Shown: one piece after another, positions 35,601-48,879 of the stretch
Layout of the letters: each line of letters begins with the position of its first letter
Numbering within the stretch: the stretch's first letter is position 1
Assembly (NCBI GenBank): GCA_036583965.1
Contig: JAZBQD010000014.1
Span: 2,336,001-2,400,000 of the forward strand
Length of the DNA stretch: 64,000 nt
Direction of reading: 5' to 3'
From: Prunella strophiata
Lineage: Eukaryota; Chordata; Aves; Passeriformes; Prunellidae
The notes under the pieces: model-generated
Told to the model about the DNA's origin: nothing
The model's database searches: none
Seen by the model: only the letters and a program-made list of their open reading frames with translations
Made by a program: the position numbers and the translations under genes

Positions 35601-38429
35601 TGCCCTGAGTTTCCCTTACTTCTGATCAGGATTTAGGAGCTTGCACTGCAAAGCATCTCCTTGATCATAACCTTGCCATAACCCTAAAAACCGCACTGGA
35701 AAAACTGTGCTTCCAATGGAGTGATTTGTGTCAAAAAGATATTTTTGTGGGCTCACATCAAGCCTGATGAGTGGCAGGAAGCACAGCCAGAGCTTTGCTT
35801 GTTTCCCACCACCTGACAGCCAGGTTTGGGAGGAGCAGGGACCCTTGTGCCCTGCACCAGTATTCAGCAGACAGGCTGCTCTCTGGAGCTGCCCTCGGAG
35901 TCTCTGTGGGACACAGGCAGGGCTTTGAAAGCAGCAGGAGAGCTGAAGGAGGGATGTGAAACCCATCAGGTGTGGAAGAGGTTTTACAGGGACTTCTGTC
36001 AGCCAGAGAGAAGTTTGATAAGAGGATCCATGTTTACTCCTGAATGAATTTCCTACCAAGGTCATTGACACAGAAACCAAGAAAGAAAGAAGGATAAATA
36101 AGAGAAACCTGCAACTGCCTATTCCAATGAGCATTTGTTTGTCTTTCCTGACCAATGAGTAAAGTGTAAACTTCTGAGCTTTGTAAGAATGCATAAAAAG
36201 CATGCATGCTGTAATAAAAACAGTTTGAAACCTTCTGAAAATGGAACATTGCTTTGTATTGTGACAATCTCAACTCTGACAATCAGGATCTGGGGAGAGA
36301 GAGGCAGCAGAATCAGGGCAATCACTGACATTTTTAGCAGTGGAGCCTAAAGGGCTTTTGAGGCACAATTCCCTTTTTTTGGGTCTGCAGCTGGCTTGGC
36401 TTGGTCTCAGCTGGAAAATATAGGGATGGATCTCATGTTAGGACTTGTCCTTGGAGGAAATGATTTTAAAAATAAGTCAAGGTATGATCACAGTTCAGAA
36501 TCATTATTTTGTAATAAATTGCACATAGATGCTTGGCTTATATTATATCTCATGCTAGTTTTGGATATAGATTAAATTAAACAGTGTGGAGGCAGGTTTG
36601 CTGTGCAACAAGAATGTCCATGTGATGAGTTACAGCCAAGCTATCAGTTACAGCCATTTCCTAATATTAGACCAGCTCTGCCAGAATGGTAAAGCACACA
36701 GATCACCAGAGCTGTCAGTCAGGCCCTTTCATTATTAATTTCTGGTGCTACTAAAAATGTTTTATTTTTTGATCATGAATTGAATGTGATGAGCTGAAAG
36801 CCATGATGAAACACATGGTCTGAATCTTCACTGAGCTTGAAGAAGAGTTCCTCTTACTGCAACCTGTGTGGGTAACATTTCATCCTGAAAATGGCACATC
36901 ACAAGTTTAGGTAGATGAAGGACTTGTTTATACTGTATTTCTAAAAAACATGAGGAATTGAAGCTTACAAAATAATCACAGGTAAGTGTAGCTGATGGGA
37001 AAACCATTTGCTCTTAAATGGCAGCCCAGAGTGTCTATTAGAGAAAAAGATTGTAGTATTTTTTCCCATCAGAAGTATTGAAACACATCAAAACAAACAT
37101 TTTGTGTTGCTCCTAAACACCTTTCAAAAATTATTTTGAAGAGTCAGATGGGAGAGAGGAAATCTCTTTTTCTGTTTCTTTTTTCAAGGAATAAAATGCC
37201 TAAAGAAAAAGGGATTTTTCATTTTCTCTTTCCCTACTGATTTCTATTTCAGACTTTTGCTTCTTTCAGCCTTTCCTTTAAAAAAGAAGGACAAGTGAGT
37301 GGAAAGGAATAAAATATCATAAATACCACGTGAAAAATGGTAATGTTTGCCTTTCTGCAAAATGTGTTTGAAGAACATTTTCAGGGAAATGCAGTGATAT
37401 AATTTTCTTCTTACCTGTGGTCTAAATCGATGTTGAAATGTTGAATTCTTTGTTCAAAAATTGGAAGAACTAATCCAAATAGCTTTGCCTCATGCAAGAT
37501 GTGGAAGTCACACATTTCATCCTGTCAATTTTTCAGATATTCTAGCAGCTTGTAATGTGAGGCTTTGTGTACATGCAAAATTTCCTAACTGGTACCTGTA
37601 GGTCAAGTATATGTAGTGGTTTTTTGGTATGCCTTTGTACAATTATTTAAGTGTCAAATTTGGATATCAAAATGAGTTTCTTCTTGCCTGTAGCACTGAA
37701 AATATCCTGAGCTGATCCAATGTACAGGAATTATTTACCTGTAAGTCCTGGAAAATGATAATGGAGTGATTATCTGTTATTTCCTGTCACACTCACCTTT
37801 TTTCTTTACAACTTTACTGGCAAACATCTTATGAGCAGAGGCTCCACAAAAGTGAACAGCTCCCAGTTTCAGGAAGGTCTTTGATTCTTATTTGCTGAAC
37901 CTAGCAGTTTGAGGTTACCTCAAGGCAAATTTAATACCAAAATTAATCTTGTTGTGGTAGATACAGCTGCTTTTGGCTGTGAGGACAAAATTCTTTAGGA
38001 TCTCAAGAAGGACTTAGTTGTCCAGGAACCTTTGCTTAGCTTGGTTTTTAGAGACTGGGATTCAAACAAATTCTACACATCAGTCTCTGGTTCAGTGTAA
38101 AATGCCTTGAGATCCTCTTGATCCTTATTAAGTTGACATGCATGTAGCAGAGAGATTGAGGATGGAAATAAAGTCATAGCAAGTATAATAATTGATGCTA
38201 CAGCATGAGGGGGGAGAGGTGAAGTTTCTGGCTGTAGGAAAAGATGGGTTTTGATAAAGGAGCTCAAGAATGTCCTAGGGAGGGTATCTTACAGGCTGAG
38301 AATAGCAAGTAAAGGTCTATATTTAGGAACCCAGCAGATTCCTGAGATGTAGCTCAGTAATTATTTTGCATGTTATTCCATGGTCAGATTCTTATAAATG
38401 CATCTGATATTGGATGCTAGAAATGCCAG
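32680..38429. other. Unique DNA, no gene seen
   Basis: About 5.7 kb of A/T-rich unique DNA. It includes a TA repeat near 34857-34869 and A-rich tracts near 35564-35590. The longest frame is 195 codons on the minus strand (35616-36203, true ATG), with one hydrophobic stretch near its start and no recognised family. I do not accept it as a gene. A T-C-rich acceptor-like tract before 33175 has no matching donor. Confidence 0.45.
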
Positions 38430-38545
38430 CTGTCATGCTGCAATAATAACTGTAATTAACTGCCAGTGCTGTTTCTCCAGTGACCTCAGAGCACTTTGTG
38501 AAGATCACCACTGTTACTGTCCCAAGTGGGAAAATGTCCTTTTTT
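38430..38545. mobile_element. Possible ancient MIR/L2-type fragment
   Basis: CAATAATAACTG..., GAGCACTTTGTGAAGATCA and a later CACTGTTACTGTCCCAAGTG followed by GGGAAAATG follow the order of MIR/L2-like 3' sequence (AATAATAGCT, AGCACTTTAC, ACTATTATCCCCATTTTACAG). Similarity is weak, as expected of very old elements, and could be coincidence. Confidence 0.3.
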
Positions 38546-39730
38546 TTTAAGGAAGCCAGGTTCTGCAGCTTTTTGTTGTAGTTCTTACCCTGCACAGTTT
38601 GGTTTCAGCTTTTTGTTCTGCTGCAGAACTTCTTCTGCTCATTTCTCCTTACCCTCTTATGAGTGAATTCAGTGCTTTTTGACCCTCAGTGCCATTTTAT
38701 CTGCTTCTCAGCTCTGTGATTAAGTTACTTTTACAGTATCCAGGCTTAAGGAATGCAAATCTGATGTCTGTGGTCAGACAAGCAATGTTTAGGCCTGGGT
38801 AAATATCCTGGCACAGATGGGAGTGCTTTCCTAATTTACATCTGAGAGGTAAAATGGGCTCAAAAGAGAAGATTCAGAAGTTAACTGTGGAGAGTGAGAC
38901 CTCTATACTGCAGAACCTGCTGTCATTTTTATCAGCTGGTGAGTGTTTAAAATTGAAAAAGGGAGTGATTATCTGTAGAATCAGAACCATCAGAAGTGGA
39001 GCATTTAAGTGGATCTGTGTAAAAATCATAGAATATTTATGTTGATATAATTTGCTCCTGTCAGAATTTATTTTTTTTCTTTTATAATGAAATGAATAGA
39101 ATATAAATAATTTTCCTTCTGTCCAATAAAATTTAACACAGTCTAATTTCACTGGTGTTTTTTGACCATTAAATACAATTAAATACAATTCATGGGGATT
39201 TTCAAGGGGATTTTTTTCCCCCAGTGATTTCTCAGCCTGCTTGGACTAGCTAGCCTCCTGGAAGTGTTCAGGAGTGTACCTGGAAGATCAAAACAACCAA
39301 TTTTTTTATGTTTACTGCTTTGCATCCCAAAACTTGTCTCTCAAGGTAGGTTTTTCTTCAGTTATGATGGAACTCCTCTGTGTCTATCTCATAAATTGAG
39401 GATTTCTCATCATTTTACCTGTTGCTTTTTGTGGTTAGCAGTGTTTACAGCTGCACCAGTGCCCACCTCTTTGCTCTCCAGAGTAAATTACCCTTTCTAT
39501 TCACTTTCCTGCTACTGTAGAAGACCTTTCCATTAGAATAACTGGCCTGTTTAGGACCCAGGCACAAAATTCATCACCATGTTTTGGTTCAAAACAGGTT
39601 TTCAGCCTGGGCTACCTCTCTAGCTCATCACACACATCCTGTTAATTTATACTGTTCAAATATTTGTGCTGCATACTGTTAATTTCTGAATTGATTAAGG
39701 ACACAGGTGAGGTACAAATGCTGTCAAAGC

Positions 39731-39775
39731 TTTTTTACTCTCTTGTTTTACTCTCTCTTTTTTACTCTCTTGTTT
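39731..39775 (+). repeat. Short tandem of TTTTACTCTCTT-like units
   Basis: Three imperfect units of 12-16 bases with TTTTACTCTCTT as common core. Local slippage product without coding content. Confidence 0.7.
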
Positions 39776-42700
39776 GGCACCACCTTCTTTTGGTGTATTT
39801 AGCATTTCTGGAAAGTGTCAGATAAGTGGTGTAGAGTCTTCCAGATGCTCCCAAACCCTCCTGACAATGTGTTTCCCAGCTCTTATTGCAGGGTTTGCTT
39901 ACTGAATGGCTTGTTTATAGGGAAGAGGTTTAGGAGCAAGGCAAAAGGAGATCTGGATTTTCTCAGACTCCAGCTTAGGCTAAAGTGAATTCTAACAGAA
40001 ATAATCATTACCATCATCTCCAAGTGTTAAATAGAGGTCTGAGAGATCTGTCTTCAAGCAAACCATTGAATCCACCTTGAAAAAAATCAATAATTCTTAC
40101 AACAATTCGGGAAAAAAATCTCAGTTTTGTACTTGGAAGTGACAAATAGATCAGGAAACAGAATCTTGTGAGTTTGTGTGACATAATATATTGATCCAAC
40201 CTCAGAGGAATTTGTACTGGCCAGAAAGCAACAGCCAATTTGTCTGGGAAAAGAAGAACATTTACTAGGATTAGGAGAAAACACAAATGGGGGGGAAAAA
40301 GGCTGTACTTCTGGAGCAGATTTGATGCCAAGTATTTATTCAGAGTTTTCTTTAAAATTTCAGAGCACCTATCAAATTACTCCTCAATTCCAATTTGGAT
40401 AGCTTTTATCCCTGGTGAGCAGCACAGTTTAGAAGCCATGATGTGTAGTGAAAGAGCATTTGTGATAAGAAACTCCTCTTTGCCCCAGTTCCTAGCAGCA
40501 CTCTGGACACCTGAGATTTTATATAAGCCAGGTGAGGTTTAATCATCTCTTTGCAGATGTAACTGTCCTGGTTTCCTGTTCTAAAATCCCATTCATTTCC
40601 TGTCCAGAGCTCTACCAAAGGGCAACTTTTAAGCTTGTTTTGCCATAAAGCATTTGCCCAATGCACTGGAATAAATTCCATGTAGAATTTACCTACAATG
40701 TTTAGGCTTGTGGGTTGTAGGAAACTTCTTTGTAGCAAGTCCTTCTATTTTCAAGATGTTGGTGGCTTCACTTCAGTTAAAAAGAGAATGGTTGGTTGTA
40801 GCTTCAATTTATTAGGTATCACACATTTCACATCTGACTTCATGGGGGAACTGTTAAAACATCTGAAATAACATTTTGGAGAAACATTATTTATGAAATT
40901 TAGCTATTTTATGCAAAAATGAGTTTTATACTTTGAAGAAAGAACCTGCATGTATTTTTCCAGGGGCACAAACACAGGTTTGGACAAAGGCATTGTTTGA
41001 AGTTTGAACTGTAGAATCCTGTCCTTACATTCTTTACTTCCATGTCACAGAAATCCAAAAGCCCTGTTTTTCATGGACCCTGTGTTGTGGTAACTGTTGT
41101 TAAAATTGACTTTTGAGTAACAACTGTTGTATGCCTGATTTTATGAAGTTCATGTTCTCATAGCTGGCAAAGAAAGTTACTAGACTAGACTTCTACAGCT
41201 AAAAATTAACTCCAGCTCTATCTGAGGTTTGTGTGGAGTGAATAAAGCCATATATTCATTAAATTTCCCTTACTTACATTGTAAGTGGAATTACAGGGAT
41301 TGACTGCAATGGTCACTGAAAGCAGCTGAAGAGAATATTTGTGGGAAGGAAATTTTAAGCTCATAATGATGACTGTTTGGTCTGGAAAACTGATTCAATC
41401 ATGCTCATGGGAAAAAATGGAGTGTGGGACCTATATGTTAGTGCAGTGAGGGTGGTGGAGAAAAATTGAATGCTACAAGAGACTTAAAGCAGAATTTTGT
41501 GCTGAGAGTCATGAAGTGCCTCTTGTTTGGGTGAAACATCTCTTTTTTTCTTTGTGTTTGTGAGGTGTTGGTTTTGCTTTGTTTGAATCAAAATATAAGG
41601 TTGAAATGAAGAGGCTAAAACTGTGACCACAGTTATGCACCCCATGCTCACTGAAGTCACTTACCCTCTGTAGCCACTACATCTGATTCTTGGGAATTGC
41701 TTTCTTAGGAGGCTGGTCCCAGAAACTCCAAATTTGTGTGCAGTAGATCCCAGGTTATTCTAGAAATGATGACAGCATGTGTAGTAAGATCTACATTTTC
41801 AATGAAAGTACTGTCTGATAAAGAAAGCCATTAAATTCCACCTTATTGCAATAAATGTCATATCATAACAACTAGATGCTCCCAGCTAGGAATGTGATTT
41901 TCCTGTACTGGCTGCTGTCACAAAATAAAACTCAAGATCCCTGCCTGAAGCATTTAAAAAACTTAACTTCCAACCTGGAGCTCTGTACTTTGTTCAGATG
42001 TACTCCCTGCCACTGAAGTCTCAGGATCCTTCCACTAAGTTTTGCTTTCAGAATTTGAAGAAGCCTAACTGATACCTAAGCTTCATGTTTGTCTCTCACT
42101 GGCTTGCAAGAACACACAGTTCTGGAAAATACATTGTAAATTCAGTCACTGCTTGCACTGTTCTGTTCCAGCCCTCAATGCTTCCTGTGATTTCCAAGCA
42201 GCAATTGGATTTTGTTTTCCAGAAGTACATGCAAATTAATTTTAAGTACCTGTGGGAAATTAAAACAACATTTCTGCAAAACTTGTATTTGCAAAGTTAT
42301 TTGAACATTTGAAATTACTTGGTCTACTGAGGAAGATTGAGACCAACTGTTCAATTATACAACAGTGGGGTTTGTTCTGTCTGAGAACATCTCAGGGATG
42401 CTTTGTATGAGCTGTTTGCAGAACCTCACTGCTTCAGGGACTGCACCAGCACAATAAAGGCTTTGCTTGGTTTACAGGAACACAGAGCAGAGATTTTTTT
42501 CCCCAGGACTAAAATCCTGCACTGTGACTGGCAAATCTCCTGGAGCCCTTAAGCTCGAGGTACAGGGAGAGGAAGTTTGTAAACAAATAAATGCTCACTT
42601 TACTTTCCAATGCTGTGAACAGGTATGGAAACCTCTCACTGTGCTTACAAAATTAGGCTGATAGGTGCTGCTCTCTTTTATCAAGAGCTTGGTAGAAAAT

Positions 42701-45630
42701 GGCAACAACTAGAGGAGTGTTTGTTCACCATGGACACAAAATTTTGAGGGATCCTTTGAAAGGAACACACCTTTTGGAATACCTAAGTGCTCTCAGAGAG
42801 GTATCTTTAATGAATACATGACAAAAAGGAATGCAAATGGATAATTGTGTGGCTTTGCTTTTATAATAGTTAAAAGTTTGAAAGGCTTTACTTTGCTCCA
42901 CAGAGAACACCCCAGTGGTATGACTTACCACAATAAATGCATCCATCCATCTGTCCACATACTACATATAGTCTTTATAAACTTGCTGCTACATAGTTAT
43001 GTCTTGAAAACAGAGCAAATTTTTCCCTTGTGCAATTGTGCTGGCCATGAATCTCAAAGTCATTCCTTCCAAACCAGGACAATGTTGCCTGGGGCAGGCA
43101 GATAGAGTTTTCCTGCAGTCAAAGTTGCTGCTTTGCCTGAATGATCCTTGCAATCCTCTCTCAGTGTGTGTTGGCTATCATGGCAGTCTAACTGGGAGGC
43201 AGAGTGTCTAACAGCATATTTTTGCCCCAGTTTCTCCCCATACACACTGAGAAAATCCAGGATTTAGGCTGCTTTGCTGTGCTGCAGGTGAATACCAACA
43301 CCCTTTCAGTCCCCCACACTACGAGTGTGCATCACCAGCAAAGAGCAGATGACAGTTTGCAACTAAAATCCATATATTCAGATTCAGACCACTCTGGGGA
43401 GAGAGGTAGGAGGCTTTCATTGGTTTGTCCATCTGTTTTCCTGTTAGACTTGCCTTCAGCAGGCTTTTTTAATTAGTTTTAACATATTTGCTGTTGACAA
43501 CATCACTGGCACTTCCAGTCCTGTCCTAAGAGGCTTTTAAAACTGCTCAGAGGAGCAGTACTCCAAAAGCTGAATGCAAATCCCCTTCCAGTCTCTTGTA
43601 CCTCTTAACCATGTACTTCTAGGGAGATTTCAGCCTCAGAAGACGGGGTGAGATGGAAATCAAGGATAAAACTTCATTTCCTTTACAGCATGGTATACAG
43701 TCAGTCCTCTTAATGTCCAAATCAGTAGTCCATTTCTAGTGAAGAAATGTTCTGCCCTTTTTTGTGCTCTACAAATCTGATTAGAAATTGGAGCCCACAT
43801 GTTACCTGAGAGGTTGACAGTTTCTCATGCATCACAGAAGTCTGATCTCACTCCTGCTGAAACTGCCAGGAAACCTTCCATTAATTTATCTGTCAACTCA
43901 ATCAGAAACTGTCTTTACCAGGTACTTTGATATTTAAAATATTGATTAATCTGGAGGGTGTTTTGGCATGGCAGAAGAGGGAAAAAACCACAATGGTAAC
44001 AGAACAATCTGTGCCATGGCCCATCTTGGAACAACTGGTGAGCAGTGAGCAGTAATGGAAGCTTGAAAAGGCTCCTCTTGGCAAAAGCAGAACTCAAAAT
44101 GTTTTACAATACACCAGTAATGAAGAGCTGGTTTCTAGACCACAATATTTCAAGACTTGTAAAAAGTGGGATTCCTGGCAAAATGCAGCAGGATAAAGTT
44201 TGCTATTCCTTTCAGCCTATCTCCAATGGGATTGATTCTGCAACAGGATTAATGGCACAGACACCTTTATAATGCCACAGTGTTTCTCAAAATTAAATAT
44301 ATTCAGGGGTCTGAATGAGTGTGTTTAGTCTCAAGGCTAAGACCTATTCTTATAAAACTGAGCTCCCATCTGAGGGAACAAGCACCAGTGTGGTAACCCC
44401 TGAACAAAACATGAAAGAACAAAAGAACAAAACACATCACTGGACTCTGAGCAGGGAAAAACTTTTTAAACTGTTTACTAAGACTCCAGGGTCAATAGCA
44501 CCTACCAGGAATGACTACTCACTTCTCTTTAAAAACATCATACAACATGTCTGGGATAATATTATCAGAAGTGGTTTCTGGTGCAGTTTTGGTGACCATA
44601 GCTTTGTACCTGTGGCTATTCTGTAACACACTAAACACCCTCACTAGTGAGGAAGGTACTTCTGGTATCTCTCCCAGCTGATATGTATGCCAACATCTCT
44701 AAGAGCAGCACAGGAGGCAACACTCAAAGGCTATTTTGAACTATTTTTTCTAGGCTTTGTTGTTTATTCAAGAACATACGCATTCTTTCTGCATCTTGGT
44801 TACAAAAAATGTGGAATGGAGAAATATTTCAGGGATATTCTTAGGAAAATGGTGTTGGTTCAGCCACCAGAGCTGATATGTGATGCTTCAGTGAAAGGAC
44901 AGCAGTAAAATTTCCCTTTCAGTAAAGGCCACCTGTGGTGGAAAATGAATCTCACTTAGTTGAGCATTTCACTACTTTCACACATCCAATTTCAAAGCCC
45001 TTACATCTGCTCCTAGCAAGCTTCAACTGAACCCAACTGAGTTATTGTGGGAGTCCCTTGATTGAAAATGGCTCTTTTTCCATGTTCCCAGTGTGGGTAT
45101 TTTTCCTGCCAGATAAGGATGTGTTTGACCACCTAATTATGAAACCTTGTTGATAAGGGTAAGTTGAAAGAGGTGTGAGAGTGACAGATACAGAGTAACA
45201 CTACTGATAACTTGCTCAAATATTGTGTTTGCTTTGCTTTGCCTTTGCTAGCTCATGTGTTTGAGTATTGCAAAAGACTGAGCACGTGTGAGCAAACAAA
45301 CTTCTTGCTGTGATCTGCACTGCAAAGAGCCAGTGTTTGCAAATGTTTGCATTCTGGTTTGCTAACACTGGAATATTTCCTGATCCTCTAGTTCACACCT
45401 TTCCCTTGCTGCTGGAGGCAGGCACTGAGTCCAGCCTGAAGCTGAGGTTCTTGCACAAACCTCAACAGCTGGAGCCTTGACAGTTATCAAATCTTGTGAA
45501 ATTTCACAATAACTTGCAGGAACGGTGATTAACGGCTGTTCCTTTCTTTTATTAGGAATATTTTGTGAGGGCTTTGAGCTATGAAGTTGTGCAATTTTTG
45601 GAAGTCAGTGGGGATTATGATTAGCATACT

Positions 45631-46224
45631 CTAGTTAACCAGGACCAGGAAATTAGCAACATCCTTGCTGTGGCCTCCATGGATCTCCAGACCCACAGTG
45701 CCAGAGCAGAACAAATGAAGCCACCTGAACCTTCCACTCTGATGAAAGGCTGTGGAAATGAATACAAGGTCTCCAAACTCTCCTGGAAGCAAAAGGGTCT
45801 GAGTGGCTGATTGCCAAGTGTACCATGCCAGGAGCTGTTGGGATCTCTGACACATTCCAGTGGGAATATTAACAGGTCTGGGTAAAGTCTTCCAGGCTTC
45901 CAAGAGCTCTGTGAATATCTGCTGTTTAATGTAGGTAGGGCTTGTGGTCCCCAGCTAGCCGGAAACTCTCAAAACTCTGCAAATTCCTTCTGGAACTCTC
46001 ACCCCCAGACTGCTCTCCAAACATTCCTTCTCCTCTCTTTGAGCATATGTGGTCTCAGAGTCCTGAAACCATCTGGAAGTATCAGCTATAGGCTTCCAAT
46101 CATCACCTTGTAATAGGATTAGCACCCCATCAAGCCCACAGATGCTGGGCATCTGCTGAAATAGCTGCAATACTTTGACATAGAAAATATCATTAAAGGG
46201 GGTGTGTGGAACCTGAACCAAAGC
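45631..46224 (-). other. Open minus-strand frame with one stop, unidentified relic?
   Basis: Read on the minus strand, one frame is open from about 46224 to 45631 apart from a single TAG at 45955-45957, giving about 196 codons. There is no ATG at its upstream end. The conceptual protein has no family motif I recognise, and composition is unremarkable. It could be the remains of a gene or retroelement, or chance. The minisatellite and the factor H-like relic begin 0.5 and 2.6 kb further right. Confidence 0.15.
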
Positions 46225-46708
46225 TCACCAAAGTCAGTGAATTCTGCTGTTCCACGTGTCTCAGTGGGTTTGGGGTTAACCCATGGTCAATAGTGATTTT
46301 TGGATCCTCTGAATTTTTGTCCCATCTGAATATACTCTGAAGTATATTCAGATATATATTTTAAACACCAACTGAGATGTGCTTTGTCCCTTTACACTGT
46401 GTGAAAAGACTGAATTAATATGAAGTGGCTACCAAAAGTCTGCTCCTGGACAGGACAAAGACACTCTGCAGAGAACCTCTGGAAGAGCCAGAATTCATGT
46501 CCTTAGGAAGGCAAGGCAGGGTGTAGCAAGTACAGGCTGACTCCAGCAGCACTGTGTCCTGCCACAGGAAGAGTTGAGGAAAGTTCTAACTTGGGTTTTG
46601 AGCTGTCTAAAGTATGCTGCAGACAGAAATCCAGTGAGCAAGAGTCAGGATGTTTGAGAGCTTCCTTTGGTCTCCATTCTGGGTGCTGTGCTCTGGTGAT
46701 CTCAACAT

Positions 46709-48838
46709 GGTTTGGGACTGGGCTGTAGGGAGAGGTACAGACAGAGCCCTGGTGTGATTTGGGATGGGGCTGTAGGGATTTGGGATTGGGCTGTAGGGAG
46801 AGGTACAGACAGAGCCCTGGTGGGATTTGGGATGGGCTGTAGGGAGAGGTAAAGCTGGAGATGAAGCCCTGATAAAATTTGGGATTGGGCTGTAGGGAGA
46901 GGTACAGACAGAGCCCTGGTGGGATTTGGGATTGGGCTGTAGGGAGAGGTACAGACAGAGCACAGATGTGATTTGGGATTGGGCTGTAGGGATTTGGGAT
47001 TGGGCTGTAGGGAGAGGTAAAGCTGGAGATGAAGCCCTGATAAAATTTGGGATTAGGTTGTAGGGATTTGGGATTGGGCTGTAGGGAGAGGTAAAGCTGG
47101 AGATGAAGCCCTGATAAAATTTGGGATTGGGCTGTAAGGATTTGGGATTGGGCTGTAAGGATTTGGGCTTGGGCTGTAGGGAGAGGTAAAGCTGGAGATG
47201 AAGCCCTGATAAAATTTGGGATTGGGCTGTAAGGAGAGGTAAAGCTGGAGATGAAGCCCTGATAAAATTTGGGATTAGGTTGTAGGGATTTGGGATTGGG
47301 CTGTAGGGAGAGGTAAAGCTGGAGATGAAGCCCTGATAAAATTTGGGATTGGGCTGTAAGGAGAGGTAAAGCTGGAGATGAAGCCCTGATAAAATTTGGG
47401 ATTGGGCTGTAGGGAGAGGTAAAGCTGGAGATGAAGCCCTGATAAAATTTGGGATTGGGCTGTAGGGAGAGGTAAAGCTGGAGATGAAGCCCTGATAAAA
47501 TTTGGGATTGGGCTGTAGGGAGAGGTAAAGCTGGAGATGAAGCCCTGATAAAATTTGGGATTGGGCTGTAGGGAGAGGTAAAGCTGGAGATGAAGCCCTG
47601 ATAAAATTTGGGATTGGGCTGTAGGGAGAGGTAAAGCTGGAGATGAAGCCCTGATAAAATTTGGGATTGGGCTGTAGGGAGAGGTAAAGCTGGAGATGAA
47701 GCCCTGATAAAATTTGGGATTGGGCTGTAGGGAGAGGTAAAGCTGGAGATGAAGCCCTGATAAAATTTGGGATTGGGCTGTAGGGAGAGGTAAAGCTGGA
47801 GATGAAGCCCTGATAAAATTTGGGATTGGGCTGTAGGGAGAGGTAAAGCTGGAGATGAAGCCCTGATAAAATTTGGGATTGGGCTGTAGGGAGAGGTAAA
47901 GCTGGAGATGAAGCCCTGATAAAATTTGGGATTGGGCTGTAGGGAGAGGTAAAGCTGGAGATGAAGCCCTGATAAAATTTGGGATTGGGCTGTAGGGAGA
48001 GGTAAAGCTGGAGATGAAGCCCTGATAAAATTTGGGATTGGGCTGTAGGGAGAGGTAAAGCTGGAGATGAAGCCCTGATAAAATTTGGGATTGGGCTGTA
48101 GGGAGAGGTAAAGCTGGAGATGAAGCCCTGATAAAATTTGGGATTGGGCTGTAGGGAGAGGTAAAGCTGGAGATGAAGCCCTGATAAAATTTGGGATTGG
48201 GCTGTAGGGAGAGGTAAAGCTGGAGATGAAGCCCTGATAAAATTTGGGATTGGGCTGTAGGGAGAGGTAAAGCTGGAGATGAAGCCCTGATAAAATTTGG
48301 GATTGGGCTGTAGGGAGAGGTAAAGCTGGAGATGAAGCCCTGATAAAATTTGGGATTGGGCTGTAGGGAGAGGTAAAGCTGGAGATGAAGCCCTGATAAA
48401 ATTTGGGATTGGGCTGTAGGGAGAGGTAAAGCTGGAGATGAAGCCCTGATAAAATTTGGGATTGGGCTGTAGGGAGAGGTAAAGCTGGAGATGAAGCCCT
48501 GATAAAATTTGGGATTGGGCTGTAGGGAGAGGTAAAGCTGGAGATGAAGCCCTGATAAAATTTGGGATTGGGCTGTAGGGAGAGGTAAAGCTGGAGATGA
48601 AGCCCTGATAAAATTTGGGATTGGGCTGTAGGGAGAGGTAAAGCTGGAGATGAAGCCCTGATAAAATTTGGGATTGGGCTGTAGGGAGAGGTAAAGCTGG
48701 AGATGAAGCCCTGATAAAATTTGGGATTGGGCTGTAGGGAGAGGTAAAGCTGGAGATGAAGCCCTGATAAAATTTGGGATTGGGCTGTAGGGAGAGGTAA
48801 AGCTGGAGATGAAGCCCTGATAAAATTTGGGATTGGGC
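46709..48838 (+). repeat. 53-bp minisatellite
   Basis: The 53-bp unit has the G-rich core GGGATTGGGCTGTAGGGAGA followed by GGTAAAGCTGGAGATGAAGC and CCTGATAAAATTT. From about 47372 to 48838, some 27 units look identical. The left third (46709-47371) is degenerate, with variant units (GTACAGACAGAGCCCTGG in place of the AAAGCTGGAGATG part) and 19-21-bp partial units around GGGATTTGGGATTGGGCTG. This polarity, homogenised at one end and decayed at the other, is typical of minisatellites growing from one side. No stop occurs in any minus-strand frame; since 53 is not divisible by 3, each frame cycles through all three phases with a 53-residue period. The 791- and 531-codon minus frames are therefore repeat by-products. 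The array ends abruptly beside the factor H-like relic. Confidence 0.95.
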
Positions 48839-48879
48839 CCTTCGTAGTGTTTCACCATGGGCAAAGCCATAAGTTTTTA

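Larger units (their letters stand above)
38546..46708. other. Unique DNA, no gene confirmed
   Basis: About 8.2 kb without a recognisable gene. A small tandem of TTTTACTCTCTT units lies at 39731-39775. A candidate coding relic lies at 45631-46224 on the minus strand (listed separately). Near 38854-38940 a plus-strand ATG frame meets a GTGAGT donor (MGSKEKIQKL...), but no acceptor or family match supports it as an exon. Other frames are short and overlapping. Confidence 0.45.

Noticed and set aside
35616..36203. Minus-strand frame of 195 codons with a true ATG
   Set aside because: Longest frame in unique DNA, with one hydrophobic stretch, but no recognised domain, no splice context and no codon signal I can judge. 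Cross-species conservation would be needed to accept it.
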